Positions 45,899 to 56,478 of a DNA stretch of 64,000 nt are shown here, one piece after another. Positions within the stretch are counted from its first letter, which is position 1; every line of letters starts with the position of its first letter. Under the pieces are notes generated by a model that saw nothing but the letters and a program-made list of their open reading frames with translations, searched no databases and was not told where the DNA came from. The translations under genes were made by a program, and so were the position numbers. The stretch is from Tabrizicola sp. GTDB lineage: Bacteria; Pseudomonadota; Alphaproteobacteria; Rhodobacterales; Rhodobacteraceae. The stretch lies in assembly GCF_022842145.1 (NCBI RefSeq), contig NZ_JALHQD010000004.1, forward strand, positions 62,001 through 126,000. Reading direction: 5' to 3'.

Positions 45899-46876
45899 TT
45901 GTCGTTTCCCCTCGGCCCCCTGACGCTGAACCCGCCGGTCTTTCTTGCCCCATTGGCAGGGATCACCGACCTGCCGTTTCGCCGGCTGGTCGCGCGCTTT
46001 GGTGCGGGACTTGTGGTCAGCGAGATGGTCGCCAGCGCCGAGATCGTGCGCGCCCAGCCCGAAGCCCGCGCCCGCGCCGAGCTTGGCCTGGGTGAACAGG
46101 CAACCAGCGTGCAACTTGCCGGCCGCGAACCCTACTGGATGGCTGAAGGCGCGAAGTTCGTCGAAGGGCAGGGCGCCAAGGTCATCGACATCAACATGGG
46201 CTGCCCCTCCAAGCGGGTGACGACCGGCCTCTGCGGCTCGGCCCTGCTGCGCGACCTTGATCTTGCGCTCACGCTGATCGAGGCGGTGGTGAAGGCGGTG
46301 AAGGTCCCCGTCACGCTGAAAACCCGCCTCGGCTGGGACGACACCCTCCACAATGCGCCCGAGCTGGCAAAACGGGCTGAAGGCGCGGGCGTCCGGATGA
46401 TCACCATCCACGGCCGCACCCGCTGCCAGTTCTACAAGGGCCACGCCGATTGGGCTGCGATCCGCGCAGTGAAAGAGGCCGTGACGATCCCCGTCATAGC
46501 CAATGGCGACATCATCGACAGTGCCACCGCCCGCGAGGCGCTCCGCCTGTCCGGAGCCGACGGTGTGATGATCGGCCGTGGCGCACAGGGCGCGCCCTGG
46601 AAGCTGGCGCAAGTGGCCCACGATCTGTACGGCACCCCCGCCCCGAAGGTCCCCGACGGCGGCGCGCTGGGTCGGATGATCCTGGATCATTATGAGGACA
46701 TGCTCACCTTCTATGGCCGCGAGCTTGGCCTGCGGATGGCCCGCAAGCACCTTGGCTGGTATCTCGACGAGGCGGGCCTGCCGCACGCGCGTGAGGCGAT
46801 CCTGACCTCCACCGACCCGGCCGCGGTGATCCAGCTGATCGAACAGGCCTTCGCTGAACTGGAGCTTGCGGCATGA
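45899..46876 (+). CDS. dusB: tRNA-dihydrouridine synthase B (NifR3)
   Basis: 325 residues from TTG 45899, chosen for AGGA seven bases upstream; an in-frame ATG at 45812 would add 29 residues. The TIM-barrel FMN enzyme has PPVFLAPLAGITDLPFRRL, IDINMGCPSKRVTTGLCGSA (with the catalytic Cys) and GADGVMIGRGAQGAPW. It reduces uridine in the D loop of tRNA. The link to ntrB, whose ATG overlaps its stop, is the classical nifR3-ntrB-ntrC operon of Rhodobacter. Confidence 0.93.
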   Translation: MSFPLGPLTLNPPVFLAPLAGITDLPFRRLVARFGAGLVVSEMVASAEIVRAQPEARARAELGLGEQATSVQLAGREPYWMAEGAKFVEGQGAKVIDINMGCPSKRVTTGLCGSALLRDLDLALTLIEAVVKAVKVPVTLKTRLGWDDTLHNAPELAKRAEGAGVRMITIHGRTRCQFYKGHADWAAIRAVKEAVTIPVIANGDIIDSATAREALRLSGADGVMIGRGAQGAPWKLAQVAHDLYGTPAPKVPDGGALGRMILDHYEDMLTFYGRELGLRMARKHLGWYLDEAGLPHAREAILTSTDPAAVIQLIEQAFAELELAA

Positions 46877-47970
46877 CGCCCTACCGGATGCCTTATCCGG
46901 TGCCGGGGGTGATCTGGGCCTCCTTGCCGTTGCCCACGCTGCTGATTGACGCACAGGCCCGCATCCTTGAAGCAAATCCAGCGGCCGAGACCTTCCTGAA
47001 CGCTTCGGCCAAAGCCCTGAAGGACCAGCCCGTCTTCGACCGCCTCGCCATCGACGCCCCGATGGACGAGGCGCTGGCAAGGGTCCGCGCCAACCAGTCG
47101 CCGCTGAACATCAACGATGTCGACGTCACCAGCGGCGAACGCCCGCCCCTGCAATGCACGATCCACCTCGCCCCCATGCACGACAATCCGGGCATCGTGA
47201 TGCTGATGCTGTCCCCGCGCGAACTGGCCGACCGCCTTGGCCGGTCGATGGGTGCCAAGACCGCCGCCCGCTCCGCCATCGGCATGGCCGAGATGCTGGC
47301 GCACGAGATCAAGAACCCGCTCGCCGGGATATCCGGCGCGGCGCAGCTTCTGTCGATGAACCTCACGCCCGAAGATCAGGAGATGACCGACCTCATCGTC
47401 GAGGAAACCCGCCGCATCGTGAAGCTTTTGGAACAGGTGGAGCAGTTCGGAAACATCCGTCCCCCGGACCGCAAGCCGGTGAACATCCACGATGCCCTCG
47501 ACCGCGCCCGGAAGTCCGCGCTGGTCGGTTTCGCCGCCCACATGACCATCGTCGAGGATTACGACCCCTCGTTGCCCTCCACCTTCGCTGACAGCGACCA
47601 GTTGATGCAGGTCTTCCTGAACCTGATCAAGAATGCCGCCGAAGCCTGCCGCAACGGCGGCACCATCCGCCTGCACACCTTCTACGACCTCAGCTTGCGC
47701 CTGCGCCGCAAGGACGGTGCCTCGGGCGCGCTACCGCTGAATGTCGAGATCATCGACGACGGCCCCGGCATCAAGCCCGAGATCGCCGCCAATATCTTCG
47801 AGCCCTTCGTCTCGGGCCGCGAGAACGGCACGGGCCTTGGCCTCGCGCTCGTCTCCAAGATCATCACCGACCATGAAGGCTGGATCACCGTCGATTCCGC
47901 GCCCGGTCGCACCGCATTCCGCGTCTCGCTGCCAATGGCGCCGCGCGAGAAGAAGAAGGAGTCCCGCTGA
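46873..47970 (+). CDS. ntrB: Nitrogen regulation sensor kinase NtrB
   Basis: 365 residues, soluble. A PAS domain (about 12-115) with [20 protein letters not shown] is followed by the phospho-acceptor H144 in [20 protein letters not shown]. The N box is [16 protein letters not shown] and the G boxes include [18 protein letters not shown] and [12 protein letters not shown]. It phosphorylates NtrC in nitrogen limitation, under PII control. ATG 46873 overlaps the dusB stop and ntrC follows at once. Confidence 0.96.
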   Translation: MTPYRMPYPVPGVIWASLPLPTLLIDAQARILEANPAAETFLNASAKALKDQPVFDRLAIDAPMDEALARVRANQSPLNINDVDVTSGERPPLQCTIHLAPMHDNPGIVMLMLSPRELADRLGRSMGAKTAARSAIGMAEMLAHEIKNPLAGISGAAQLLSMNLTPEDQEMTDLIVEETRRIVKLLEQVEQFGNIRPPDRKPVNIHDALDRARKSALVGFAAHMTIVEDYDPSLPSTFADSDQLMQVFLNLIKNAAEACRNGGTIRLHTFYDLSLRLRRKDGASGALPLNVEIIDDGPGIKPEIAANIFEPFVSGRENGTGLGLALVSKIITDHEGWITVDSAPGRTAFRVSLPMAPREKKKESR

Positions 47971-47971
47971 A

Positions 47972-49336
47972 ATGGATGGCACCATTCTTGTCGCCGATGA
48001 CGACCGCACGATCCGAACGGTCCTGACCCAGGCCCTGACCCGGGCGGGTTGCAAGGTCCATGCGACCTCCAGCCTCATGACGCTGATGCGCTGGGTCGAG
48101 GAAGGCAAGGGCGACCTTGTCATCTCGGACGTGATCATGCCCGACGGCAACGGGCTGGATGCCCTGCCGCGCATTTCCAAGATGCGTCCTGGTCTGCCGG
48201 TGATCGTCATCTCGGCGCAAAACACCATCATGACCGCGATCCAGGCCGCCGAGGCCGAGGCTTTCGACTACCTGCCCAAGCCCTTCGATCTGCCCGACCT
48301 GATGAAGCGGTCCGCCAAGGCGCTGGACCAGAAGCGCCACGCCCCCAAGGTCGTCGTCGCCGCGCGAGACCCTGGCGACGATCTGCCCCTGGTCGGTCGC
48401 ACTCCCGCGATGCAGGCGCTTTACCGCCTTGTGGCCCGCGTGATGAACACCGAGCTTGCCGTCCTTGTCACCGGGGAAAGCGGCACCGGCAAGTCGCTGA
48501 TTGCCCGCGCGATCCATGACTTCTCCGACCGCCGCACGTTGCCCTTTATCGTGGCCCAGGCCGCTGACCTGCAAGGAGTGGACGGCCCGGCCACGCTGCT
48601 GTCGCGGGCGCGCGGCGGTTCCGTCGTCTTTGACGAGGTCGCCGATTATGACGCCGACACCCAGGCCCGCGTGGTGCGGATGCTGGACATGCTGGGCGAC
48701 AATGCCCCCCGCGTCATGGCCACCAGCCAGACCGACCTGTCGTCGCGCATGGAGGCGGGCCAGTTCCGTCAGGACCTTTACTACCGCCTTGGCGGGGTCA
48801 CCCTGCACGTCCCCTCCTTGCGCGAACGGGTCGAGGACATCCCGCTTCTGGCCGAACACTTCCTGACCAAGGGCGAACGCGACCTCGGCACGATCCGCCG
48901 GCTGTCGCAAGGGGCGACCGACCTGATCCGCGCCTACTCCTGGCCGGGCAACGTGCGGCAGCTTGAAAACACGATTCGCCGGCTTCTCGTGACCGCGTCG
49001 GAAACCGACATCGCCCGGACCGAGGTTGAACTCGTTCTGGGCCAGCAGCCCAGCCCCGAACCCCTTGCGGGATCGGGGGCGGGCGACAAGCTTTCCGCCT
49101 CGGTCGCGCGCCACCTGAAACGCTATTTCGACCTGCACGGCGGCCAGCTTCCCCCCCCCGGTGTCTATCAGCGGATCCTGCGCGAGGTGGAGCTTCCGCT
49201 GATCGAGATCGCGCTGGACGCAACCGCTGGAAACCAGGCGAAATGTGCCGATCTTCTGGGGATCAACCGCAATACGCTGCGCAAGAAGATCACCGATCTT
49301 GATATCCGGGTGACGCGTCGGCGAAAGCTGATGTAG
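47972..49336 (+). CDS. ntrC: Nitrogen regulator NtrC lacking the GAFTGA loop
   Basis: 454 residues, one base after ntrB. Receiver D53 in [16 protein letters not shown]+ domain with Walker A GESGTGKS (168-175) and Walker B VVFDEV (218-223). Between them canonical activators carry GAFTGA; here the stretch is [14 protein letters not shown] and the loop is absent. The C-terminal Fis-type helix-turn-helix ends in [20 protein letters not shown]. Rhodobacter capsulatus NtrC lacks the same loop and activates sigma70 promoters, so the same is expected here. Confidence 0.96.
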   Translation: MDGTILVADDDRTIRTVLTQALTRAGCKVHATSSLMTLMRWVEEGKGDLVISDVIMPDGNGLDALPRISKMRPGLPVIVISAQNTIMTAIQAAEAEAFDYLPKPFDLPDLMKRSAKALDQKRHAPKVVVAARDPGDDLPLVGRTPAMQALYRLVARVMNTELAVLVTGESGTGKSLIARAIHDFSDRRTLPFIVAQAADLQGVDGPATLLSRARGGSVVFDEVADYDADTQARVVRMLDMLGDNAPRVMATSQTDLSSRMEAGQFRQDLYYRLGGVTLHVPSLRERVEDIPLLAEHFLTKGERDLGTIRRLSQGATDLIRAYSWPGNVRQLENTIRRLLVTASETDIARTEVELVLGQQPSPEPLAGSGAGDKLSASVARHLKRYFDLHGGQLPPPGVYQRILREVELPLIEIALDATAGNQAKCADLLGINRNTLRKKITDLDIRVTRRRKLM

Positions 49337-49404
49337 ATCAGCCACATTGAATGTGTCTTTTCGGTTTCACCCGGCGGCGCATCAAGATATAGTGGTCGGG
49401 GGTA

Positions 49405-51720
49405 TTGAAACCCCCGGCTAACGTGCGGATTCGGGTGGATCGGGCAGTTCATAGGGATGTCTGGCTACGTTTTTCCCGGCTGCGACGGCAGCGTCGGGTG
49501 CAAACCGCCGTCACGCTAAGCCTGGTGTTCCTCGGGCCGGTCCTGGCCGTTGCCACCTTCCTTGCGCTCGGGCCGTTCAACCGCGATGCGGCCTCACCCG
49601 TCCTGCGGCTGATCCTCCTGGCCGACCTGATCTATGTCCTGGTCATCGCCGCCCTCGTCCTTGCCCGTGTCGCCCGGCTGATCACCGACCGCAGATCGAA
49701 GTCCGCCGGTTCGCGTCTGCACATGCGCCTTTCGGGCGTCTTCATGCTGATCGCGCTGATCCCGACGGTGCTGGTCGCGGTGTTCGCGGTCCTTTCGATC
49801 AATATCGGCCTCGAAGGCTGGTTCTCCGACCGTGTGCGCTCGGTCGTCGGCTCGTCCCTCTCGGCCGCCCAGGCCTACGAGGCGGTGCAGCGTGATGACC
49901 TCGCCGCCGACGTGGTGACCCTTGCGGGCTATCTGAACGACGCCAAGCGCCGCACCGCCTTTCTGCGCGACGACCAGTTGCGCCCGCTGCTGTCCCAGGC
50001 CCAGCAGGTCATCCAGCGCGGGCTGAAGGAAGCCTACCTTGTCGACGGCACCGGCGCGCTGATGACCCGTGGCGAACGCTCCTACCTCTTCGACTTCGAG
50101 GCGCTGACCGAGGAACACCTCAAACTCGCGCGCGAAGGCAACACCGTCCTCATCCCCGACTGGTCGAACAACGAGTTTCGCGCCCTGATCCAGCTTGAAT
50201 CCTATACCGACCGCTACCTCTACGTGACCCGCACGGTCGACGGTTCGATCCTGACGCTGCTGGACGAGACCCAGGAAACCGTCCAGCTCTACAACCAGCT
50301 GGAATCCGAACGCGGGCGCCTTCTGTTCAACTTCGGCCTGATCTATCTTGGCTTCGCGCTGATCCTGATCCTTGCCGCGATCTGGCTGGGACTGTGGTTC
50401 GCAGAACGCCTCTCGCGTCCCGTGGGCCGTCTGGCGGGGGCCGCCGAACGGGTAGGGGGCGGCGATCTGGACGTGCAGGTCACCGAAGAGGATGGCGACG
50501 ACGAAATCGCCTCTTTGGGCCGTCTCTTCAACCAGATGACCCGCCAGCTGAAAGGCCAGCGCGAGGCCCTTGTGGAAAGCCACGCCCAGACCGAAACCCG
50601 GCGCCGGCTTTTCGATTCCGTCCTGTCGAACGTGACTGCGGGGGTGATCGGCCTCGACAGCGACGGTGACATCGACTTCGTGAACCGCGCCGCCGAAAAG
50701 CTTCTCGACTTCGCCGATGGCCAGTCCGACGTGCCCCTTGCCGCCGCCGTGCCGGAATTCGCGCCGCTCTTTGACCGCCTCCGCGACGGCGCCGGCAACG
50801 CGGTACAGGAAGAGGTGCGCCTGAACCGGAAGGGCAAGCTGGAAAGCCTTCTCGTCCGGATGTCGACCCGCCTCGGCGAAGACGGCACCCCGGAAGGCTA
50901 TGTGGTCGCCTTCGACGACGTGACCGATCTTGTCAGCGCCCAGCGAATGGCCGCCTGGGGCGACGTCGCCCGCCGCATCGCGCACGAGATCAAGAACCCG
51001 CTCACCCCGATCCAGCTCTCGGCCGAACGTATCAAGCGCAAGTTCCGCACCCAGGTCCGCGACCATGAGGATTTGGAGCAGTTGACTGACGTGATCGTCC
51101 GCCAGACCAATGACCTGCGCCGGATCGTCGACGAGTTCTCCAAGTTCGCCCGGATGCCCGAACCCGACCGCCGCGACTGCGACCTTGCCGCACTTCTGAA
51201 GGGCGCGGTCCTCTTGCAGGAAAACGGCCAGCCCGGCGTCCATTTCGTCAAGGACATCCCCCCGGATGAGCTGCACCTGGAAATCGACGCCACGATGATT
51301 GGCCAAGCCTTCACCAACCTCATCAAGAACGCCGGAGAAGCGATTGAATCGCATCAGGAAAAGACAAATCCCCAGGGCTTCGTCCCCGAAATTCGCATCA
51401 GCCTGACCGCCGACGACACCGAAGCCGTGGTCCGCATCATGGACAACGGCACCGGCCTGCCACCCGACCGCGCCCGCCTCTTCGAACCTTATGTCACGAC
51501 CCGCGAAAAGGGCACCGGCCTTGGCCTGCCCATCGTCAAGAAGATCATCGAAGAGCATGGCGGAACACTTGCTCTGGCCGATGCGCCCCGGTTTGACGGC
51601 AACGACCACGCCGGCGCGATGGCCGTGATCCACCTGCCACGCACGCTGCGCAAGCGGTCGCGCACCCACATTCCGTTGAAAGCCGCCGAGACGCCCCCCG
51701 AAAAAGAGGCCCAAGCATGA
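49405..51720 (+). CDS. ntrY: Membrane sensor kinase NtrY
   Basis: 771 residues from TTG 49405 after GGGGG; GTG 49423 is an alternative. Membrane helices at about 37-58, 66-90, 107-131 and 308-331 enclose a periplasmic region. HAMP (about 332-385), PAS (about 400-510), then the kinase with H527 in [20 protein letters not shown] and GTGLGLPIVKKI. NtrYX responds to nitrogen, redox or envelope signals in alphaproteobacteria. ntrX overlaps its stop by four bases. Confidence 0.95.
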   Translation: MKPPANVRIRVDRAVHRDVWLRFSRLRRQRRVQTAVTLSLVFLGPVLAVATFLALGPFNRDAASPVLRLILLADLIYVLVIAALVLARVARLITDRRSKSAGSRLHMRLSGVFMLIALIPTVLVAVFAVLSINIGLEGWFSDRVRSVVGSSLSAAQAYEAVQRDDLAADVVTLAGYLNDAKRRTAFLRDDQLRPLLSQAQQVIQRGLKEAYLVDGTGALMTRGERSYLFDFEALTEEHLKLAREGNTVLIPDWSNNEFRALIQLESYTDRYLYVTRTVDGSILTLLDETQETVQLYNQLESERGRLLFNFGLIYLGFALILILAAIWLGLWFAERLSRPVGRLAGAAERVGGGDLDVQVTEEDGDDEIASLGRLFNQMTRQLKGQREALVESHAQTETRRRLFDSVLSNVTAGVIGLDSDGDIDFVNRAAEKLLDFADGQSDVPLAAAVPEFAPLFDRLRDGAGNAVQEEVRLNRKGKLESLLVRMSTRLGEDGTPEGYVVAFDDVTDLVSAQRMAAWGDVARRIAHEIKNPLTPIQLSAERIKRKFRTQVRDHEDLEQLTDVIVRQTNDLRRIVDEFSKFARMPEPDRRDCDLAALLKGAVLLQENGQPGVHFVKDIPPDELHLEIDATMIGQAFTNLIKNAGEAIESHQEKTNPQGFVPEIRISLTADDTEAVVRIMDNGTGLPPDRARLFEPYVTTREKGTGLGLPIVKKIIEEHGGTLALADAPRFDGNDHAGAMAVIHLPRTLRKRSRTHIPLKAAETPPEKEAQA

Positions 51721-53108
51721 GCATTCTCATCGTCGACGACGAACAGGACATCCGCGAACTGATCGGCGACATCCTGCGGGACGAGGGCTATACCACCCGC
51801 CTCGCCGCCAACTCCGATGACTGCATGGCCGAGATCAACGTCGATCCGCCCGCGCTGATGATCCTGGACATCTGGCTCAAGGACAGCCGGATGGACGGCA
51901 TCGACATCCTGAAGACGGTAAAGCGCGACAATCCCGACATTCCGGTGGTGATTATCTCGGGTCACGGAAACATTGAAATCGCCGTGGCCGCCATCAAGCA
52001 GGGCGCCTACGACTTCATCGAAAAGCCCTTCAACATCGACCAATTGATGGTCGTCGTCGCCCGCGCGATGGAGACCAGCCGCCTGCGCCGCGAGAACCAG
52101 GAGCTTCGCCGCCGCGACGTCACCTCGGCCGAGATGGTCGGCTCCTCGCTCGCCTTCAAGACGCTGAAGGGCAACCTCGACAAGGTCACCAAATCCAACG
52201 CCCGCGTCATGCTGTCGGGCGAGCCGGGCACCGGCAAGGAAATGGCCGCCCGCTACATCCACATGCAGTCCAGCCGTGCAGCGGCCCCCTTCATCACCGT
52301 CTCTTCCGCTTCGATCGAACCCGAGCGGATGGAAGAGGTCCTGTTCGGTCGTGAAACCCCGGAACGGGGCGTCGAGCCGGGTCTTCTGGAACAGGCCCAC
52401 GGCGGCATCGTCTACTTCGACGAGGTCGCGGACATGCCGGTGGGCACCCAGTCCAAGATCCTCCGGGTCCTGACCGAACAGCAGTTCACCCGCGTGGGCG
52501 GTGCCGACAAGGTCCGTGTTGACCTGCGCGTCATCTCCTCGACCTGCCGCGACCTGCGCACCGAAATCGGCGCGGGCCGCTTCCGGCAAGAGCTCTACGA
52601 CCGGCTGAACGTCGTCCCGATCACGGTCCCCTCACTGTCCGCGCGGCGCGAGGACGTGCCAGAGCTGACCCGCCATTTCATCGACTGGTTCCACAAGACC
52701 CAGGGCTTGCCGAACCGCGGCCTGTCGGAAGAAGCAAACACGGTCCTCCAGACCCTGCCCTGGCCGGGCAACATCCGTCAGCTGAGGAACGTGATCGAGC
52801 GCGTCCTGATCCTTGGCGACGGCACCGGCCCGATCGAGCCATCCGAAATCCCCGGCAACGAACCCAAGGCCGAGACGGAAAGCGCGCTGTCGCTGTCAGG
52901 CACCGTTGCCACGTTGCCGCTGCGCGAAGCGCGCGAGCTCTTCGAACGGGAGTACCTGCTGACCCAGATCAACCGTTTCGGGGGCAACATCAGCCGGACG
53001 GCCAGCTTCGTCGGCATGGAACGCTCGGCACTGCACCGCAAGCTGAAGTCGCTGGGCGTGGTCGGATCGACGCGCGGGGGCAGGGGGTTTTCGGACTTCG
53101 AGCAATAG
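51717..53108 (+). CDS. ntrX: Response regulator NtrX
   Basis: 463 residues. Receiver D51 (LMILDIWLKDSRMDGI), Walker A GEPGTGKE (168-175) and Walker B IVYFDEV. The position of GAFTGA reads FGRETPERGVEPGLLEQA (210-227), without the loop, so sigma54 contact is unlikely. C-terminal Fis-type helix-turn-helix: NISRTASFVGMERSALHRKL. It partners NtrY. Confidence 0.95.
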   Translation: MSILIVDDEQDIRELIGDILRDEGYTTRLAANSDDCMAEINVDPPALMILDIWLKDSRMDGIDILKTVKRDNPDIPVVIISGHGNIEIAVAAIKQGAYDFIEKPFNIDQLMVVVARAMETSRLRRENQELRRRDVTSAEMVGSSLAFKTLKGNLDKVTKSNARVMLSGEPGTGKEMAARYIHMQSSRAAAPFITVSSASIEPERMEEVLFGRETPERGVEPGLLEQAHGGIVYFDEVADMPVGTQSKILRVLTEQQFTRVGGADKVRVDLRVISSTCRDLRTEIGAGRFRQELYDRLNVVPITVPSLSARREDVPELTRHFIDWFHKTQGLPNRGLSEEANTVLQTLPWPGNIRQLRNVIERVLILGDGTGPIEPSEIPGNEPKAETESALSLSGTVATLPLREARELFEREYLLTQINRFGGNISRTASFVGMERSALHRKLKSLGVVGSTRGGRGFSDFEQ

Positions 53109-53206
53109 ATCCCGCTCCAGCCCCCGATGCGGCGCAAGTCCCTGAACATTGACCCCTCCGCCCCGATCTGACATTCAGGCGCAGACGACGGATCGCGGGG
53201 AATCTG

Positions 53207-54583
53207 ATGAAGGTGATCATCTGCGGCGCGGGTCAGGTCGGCTGGCAGATTGCCCGCCATCTCTCGGGCGAGAAGAACGACGTCACGCTTGTCGACATGA
53301 ACGCCGATCTTGTGCGCCGCGCCACCGACACGCTGGACGTCCAGGGCGTCGTCGGTTTCGCCAGCCACCCGGACACGCTGGCCAAGGCCGGTGCGCGGGA
53401 CGCCGACATGCTGATCGCCGCCACCCATTCCGATGAAGTGAACATGGTCACCTGCCAGGTGGCCCACACCTTGTTCAATGTCACCCGCAAGATCGCTCGC
53501 ATCCGGGCGCAGAACTACCTTGATCCGCTCTACGGCAGCCTGACGAACCAGGAAGGCTTTGCCATCGACGTGGTGATCTCTCCCGAACGCGAGGTGGCCG
53601 AGGCCGCGCTGCAACGCCTTGCTGCACCCGCGACTTTCGACACCGAAAGCTTCATGAACGGCCGCGCCCAGCTTCTGGGCATCCAGCTGACCCAGGATTG
53701 CCCGGTCCTGAACACCCCCCTGCGCCAATTGAACGAGCTTTTCTCCACCCTCCGCGCCATCGTCGTCGGCATAAGGCGCGAGGACCGGCTCTTTGCCCCG
53801 GACCCCGGCGACCAGCTTTATCCCGATGACCAGATCTACGTCTTCACCCATTTCGAGGACGTGAACCGTGCTCTGGAAATCTTTGGCAAGAAAACGAAAA
53901 AGCAGGAACGCGTGGTGATCGTCGGCGGCGGAAACGTCGGCCTCGCGGTGGCCCGCGCGCTGGAAACCCGGACCGACCGGGTCCGCGCCAAGATCATCGA
54001 GAAGAACCGCCAGACTGCCGAACATGCTGCCGACGCGCTGGAACGGACCATCGTGCTGAACGGCGACGGGATGGACATCGACCTCCTGATGGAAGCCTCG
54101 ATCGACCGCGCCGATGCGATTCTTGCGGTGACGGATGACGACAAGACCAACCTCCTTGTCGCCGTCCGCGCCAAGCAGGCCGGCTGTCCGATGACCATCG
54201 CCCTGGTCAACGACCCGACCTTGGCCCCGCTGATGGCGCCGCTCGACATCGACGCCTACATCAACCCGCGCGCCACCACCGTCTCGTCCATCCTGCGCCA
54301 CATCCGCCACGGCCGGGTCCGTGCGGTCTACTCCATCGGCGATGCCGAGGCCGAGATGATCGAGGCGCAGGTCCTGTCCACCTCGCCGCTGGCCGGGCGC
54401 CTCATCCGCGACATCGAGTTCCCTGAAGGCGTCCTCGTCGGCGCGGTCATGAAGGGCGACAAGGTCCTCAAGCCGACCGGAGACCTGCGGATCGAAGCCG
54501 GCGACGTCATCGCGCTGTTCGCGATGGCCAAGGACGTCCCCGAGGTCGAGCGGCTTCTGCAAGTCTCGATCGACTTTTTCTGA
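53207..54583 (+). CDS. trkA: Trk potassium uptake regulatory protein TrkA
   Basis: 458 residues with two repeated NAD-binding units. The first is MKVIICGAGQVGWQIARHLS and the second VVIVGGGNVGLAVARALE, each followed by a TrkA-C domain. It binds TrkH from the cytosol and gates K+ entry. The gene sits 98 bases after ntrX and overlaps trkH by one base; the ntr-trk order is conserved in this group. Confidence 0.96.
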   Translation: MKVIICGAGQVGWQIARHLSGEKNDVTLVDMNADLVRRATDTLDVQGVVGFASHPDTLAKAGARDADMLIAATHSDEVNMVTCQVAHTLFNVTRKIARIRAQNYLDPLYGSLTNQEGFAIDVVISPEREVAEAALQRLAAPATFDTESFMNGRAQLLGIQLTQDCPVLNTPLRQLNELFSTLRAIVVGIRREDRLFAPDPGDQLYPDDQIYVFTHFEDVNRALEIFGKKTKKQERVVIVGGGNVGLAVARALETRTDRVRAKIIEKNRQTAEHAADALERTIVLNGDGMDIDLLMEASIDRADAILAVTDDDKTNLLVAVRAKQAGCPMTIALVNDPTLAPLMAPLDIDAYINPRATTVSSILRHIRHGRVRAVYSIGDAEAEMIEAQVLSTSPLAGRLIRDIEFPEGVLVGAVMKGDKVLKPTGDLRIEAGDVIALFAMAKDVPEVERLLQVSIDFF

Positions 54584-56094
54584 TGCTGGCGCGGCTGGCC
54601 GAACTGCCGCTTCTGGTCGTCCTCCTCGGGCTTTCCGGGGCGATGGCGCTGGTACCGGCCATCTACGCCTTCGGGGTGAACGACCATGAACATGCCCGCG
54701 ACTTCCTTTATTCCGCACTGATCCTGCTGGTCCTCACGGTGATGCTGGGCATCGCCACCGCCGCCTATCTGCCCCGCGACCCCTCGCGCAGTCACCTGGC
54801 CGCGCTGGTCCTGGCCTATGCCATCCTGCCCTTTGCCCTGGCGTTGCCTCTAAGTGAGGCGCTGCCCGATACCTCGATGGTCAACGCCTGGTTCGAGATG
54901 ATCTCGGCCTTCACCACCACCGGCGCCTCGGTCTACGGCGCGGACCGGTTGGCCGAAGCGGTGCATCTCTGGCGCGCCACGGTGGGCTGGTTCGGCGGCT
55001 TCCTGATCCTGCTCGCAGCCTACGCGATCCTGGCTCCGCTGAACCTTGGCGGTACCGAAGTCTCCTCCGGCCGCGTGCCGGGCAGGGGCGCGGTCGGCAC
55101 CGCCCAGGTCACCCGCACCGCCGATCCCGCCGTCCGCCTGACCCGCTTTGCGCTCCTCCTGTTCCCGGTCTACGGCTCACTCACCTTTCTCCTCTGGTGC
55201 GGCCTTCTCGTCCTGGGCGAAAGCGGGATCTCTGCCCTGATCCACGCGATGGGCACGCTGTCGACCTCCGGCATCACCGGCAGCACCGCCTTTCAGGAGG
55301 CAGGGTCGGGGATGCCCGGTGAGCTTCTGATCTTCCTCTGTTTCGCCTTCGCGATCACCCGCCGCGCGCTGCCCGGCGTCCGTCTGGCCGAAAACCGCCG
55401 CCCCCTGCTGCAGGACCCCGAATTGCGACTGGCGGCACTTCTCGTCCTGACCGTGACCGCCATCCTGTTCCTGCGCCACTGGTTTGTCGCCACCGAAACC
55501 GAAGGCGACGCCGCCGAGATGCTGCCCTCGTTCTGGGGCATCATCTTCACCGCGACCTCATTCCTCACCACCACCGGCTATATCTCCGCCGACTGGCAGA
55601 CCGCGACCGAGTGGTCCGGCATCGGCACCCCGGGCCTCGTCCTTCTTGGCCTTGCGATCATCGGCGGTGGAACAGCCACGGCGGCGGGCGGCGTCAAGCT
55701 TCTTCGCGTCTATGCGCTTCTGCGCCACGGAGAGCGCGAGCTTGAAAAGATCATCCACCCCAACTCCATCGGCCGCGGCGGCACCGAGGCCCGCCGCCTC
55801 CGCCGCGAAGGCGCGCAGTTCGCCTGGGTCTTCTTCATGCTCTTTGCCACCTCGATCGCGGTCGTCTCCGCACTCCTCCTCCTGGCCGGGGTCGATTTCG
55901 AACAGACGATGGTCCTGGCCATCGCCGCCCTGACCACCACCGGTCAACTGGCCGAGCTCGGCGCGGCCCAGCCCATCGCCTACCAGGACCTCTCCGATCC
56001 GGTGAAGATCATCCTGGGGCTGGCGATGGTCGTCGGCCGGCTGGAGACGCTGGCCCTTCTCGCCCTCGTTCTGCAAGGCCGCGGCCGCAGCTGA
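54583..56094 (+). CDS. trkH: Trk potassium uptake channel TrkH
   Basis: 503 residues, about ten membrane helices. The selectivity-filter repeats can be read as AFTTTGASVYGA, GTLSTSGITGS, TATSFLTTTGYIS and AALTTTGQLAE. It imports K+ through the inner membrane with TrkA. The A of its ATG is the last base of the trkA stop. Confidence 0.95.
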   Translation: MLARLAELPLLVVLLGLSGAMALVPAIYAFGVNDHEHARDFLYSALILLVLTVMLGIATAAYLPRDPSRSHLAALVLAYAILPFALALPLSEALPDTSMVNAWFEMISAFTTTGASVYGADRLAEAVHLWRATVGWFGGFLILLAAYAILAPLNLGGTEVSSGRVPGRGAVGTAQVTRTADPAVRLTRFALLLFPVYGSLTFLLWCGLLVLGESGISALIHAMGTLSTSGITGSTAFQEAGSGMPGELLIFLCFAFAITRRALPGVRLAENRRPLLQDPELRLAALLVLTVTAILFLRHWFVATETEGDAAEMLPSFWGIIFTATSFLTTTGYISADWQTATEWSGIGTPGLVLLGLAIIGGGTATAAGGVKLLRVYALLRHGERELEKIIHPNSIGRGGTEARRLRREGAQFAWVFFMLFATSIAVVSALLLLAGVDFEQTMVLAIAALTTTGQLAELGAAQPIAYQDLSDPVKIILGLAMVVGRLETLALLALVLQGRGRS

Positions 56095-56244
56095 ACCCGC
56101 CTGCCTAACAGCCTGATTTTTGCGCTGGAAACTCCCGCCCGCCCGCTTCATACTTGGCCCAGCCGTGCCAAGCGGCAAGAACAGGGCAACGAAGAACGAC
56201 CACGACGCGACAGTGAAGCGATAGAAAAACAAGGCACAAAAACG

Positions 56245-56478
56245 ATGGCCGCTGACAAGCAAAACCTGCAAGACGCCTTTCTCAATCATGTCCGCAAAGC
56301 CAAGGTCCCGGTGACGATCTTCCTGATCAACGGCGTCAAGCTGCAGGGCGTGATCACCTGGTTCGACAATTTCTGCGTGCTGCTGCGCCGCGATGGCCAG
56401 TCGCAGCTTGTCTACAAGCATGCGATCTCCACCATCATGCCGGGTGCGCCGATCAGCCTCTATGAAGGGGAAGACTGA
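56245..56478 (+). CDS. hfq: RNA chaperone Hfq
   Basis: 77 residues. Sm1 motif [20 protein letters not shown] with [21 protein letters not shown], and Sm2 motif [11 protein letters not shown]. The protein forms a hexameric ring for small-RNA pairing. The tail is very short ([11 protein letters not shown]), as in other alphaproteobacteria. It is followed by hflX, as in many proteobacteria. Confidence 0.97.
   Translation: MAADKQNLQDAFLNHVRKAKVPVTIFLINGVKLQGVITWFDNFCVLLRRDGQSQLVYKHAISTIMPGAPISLYEGED

Noticed and set aside
49594-51714. A 706-codon antisense frame over ntrY
   Set aside because: No motifs; mirrors the codon structure of ntrY, whose domains are complete.
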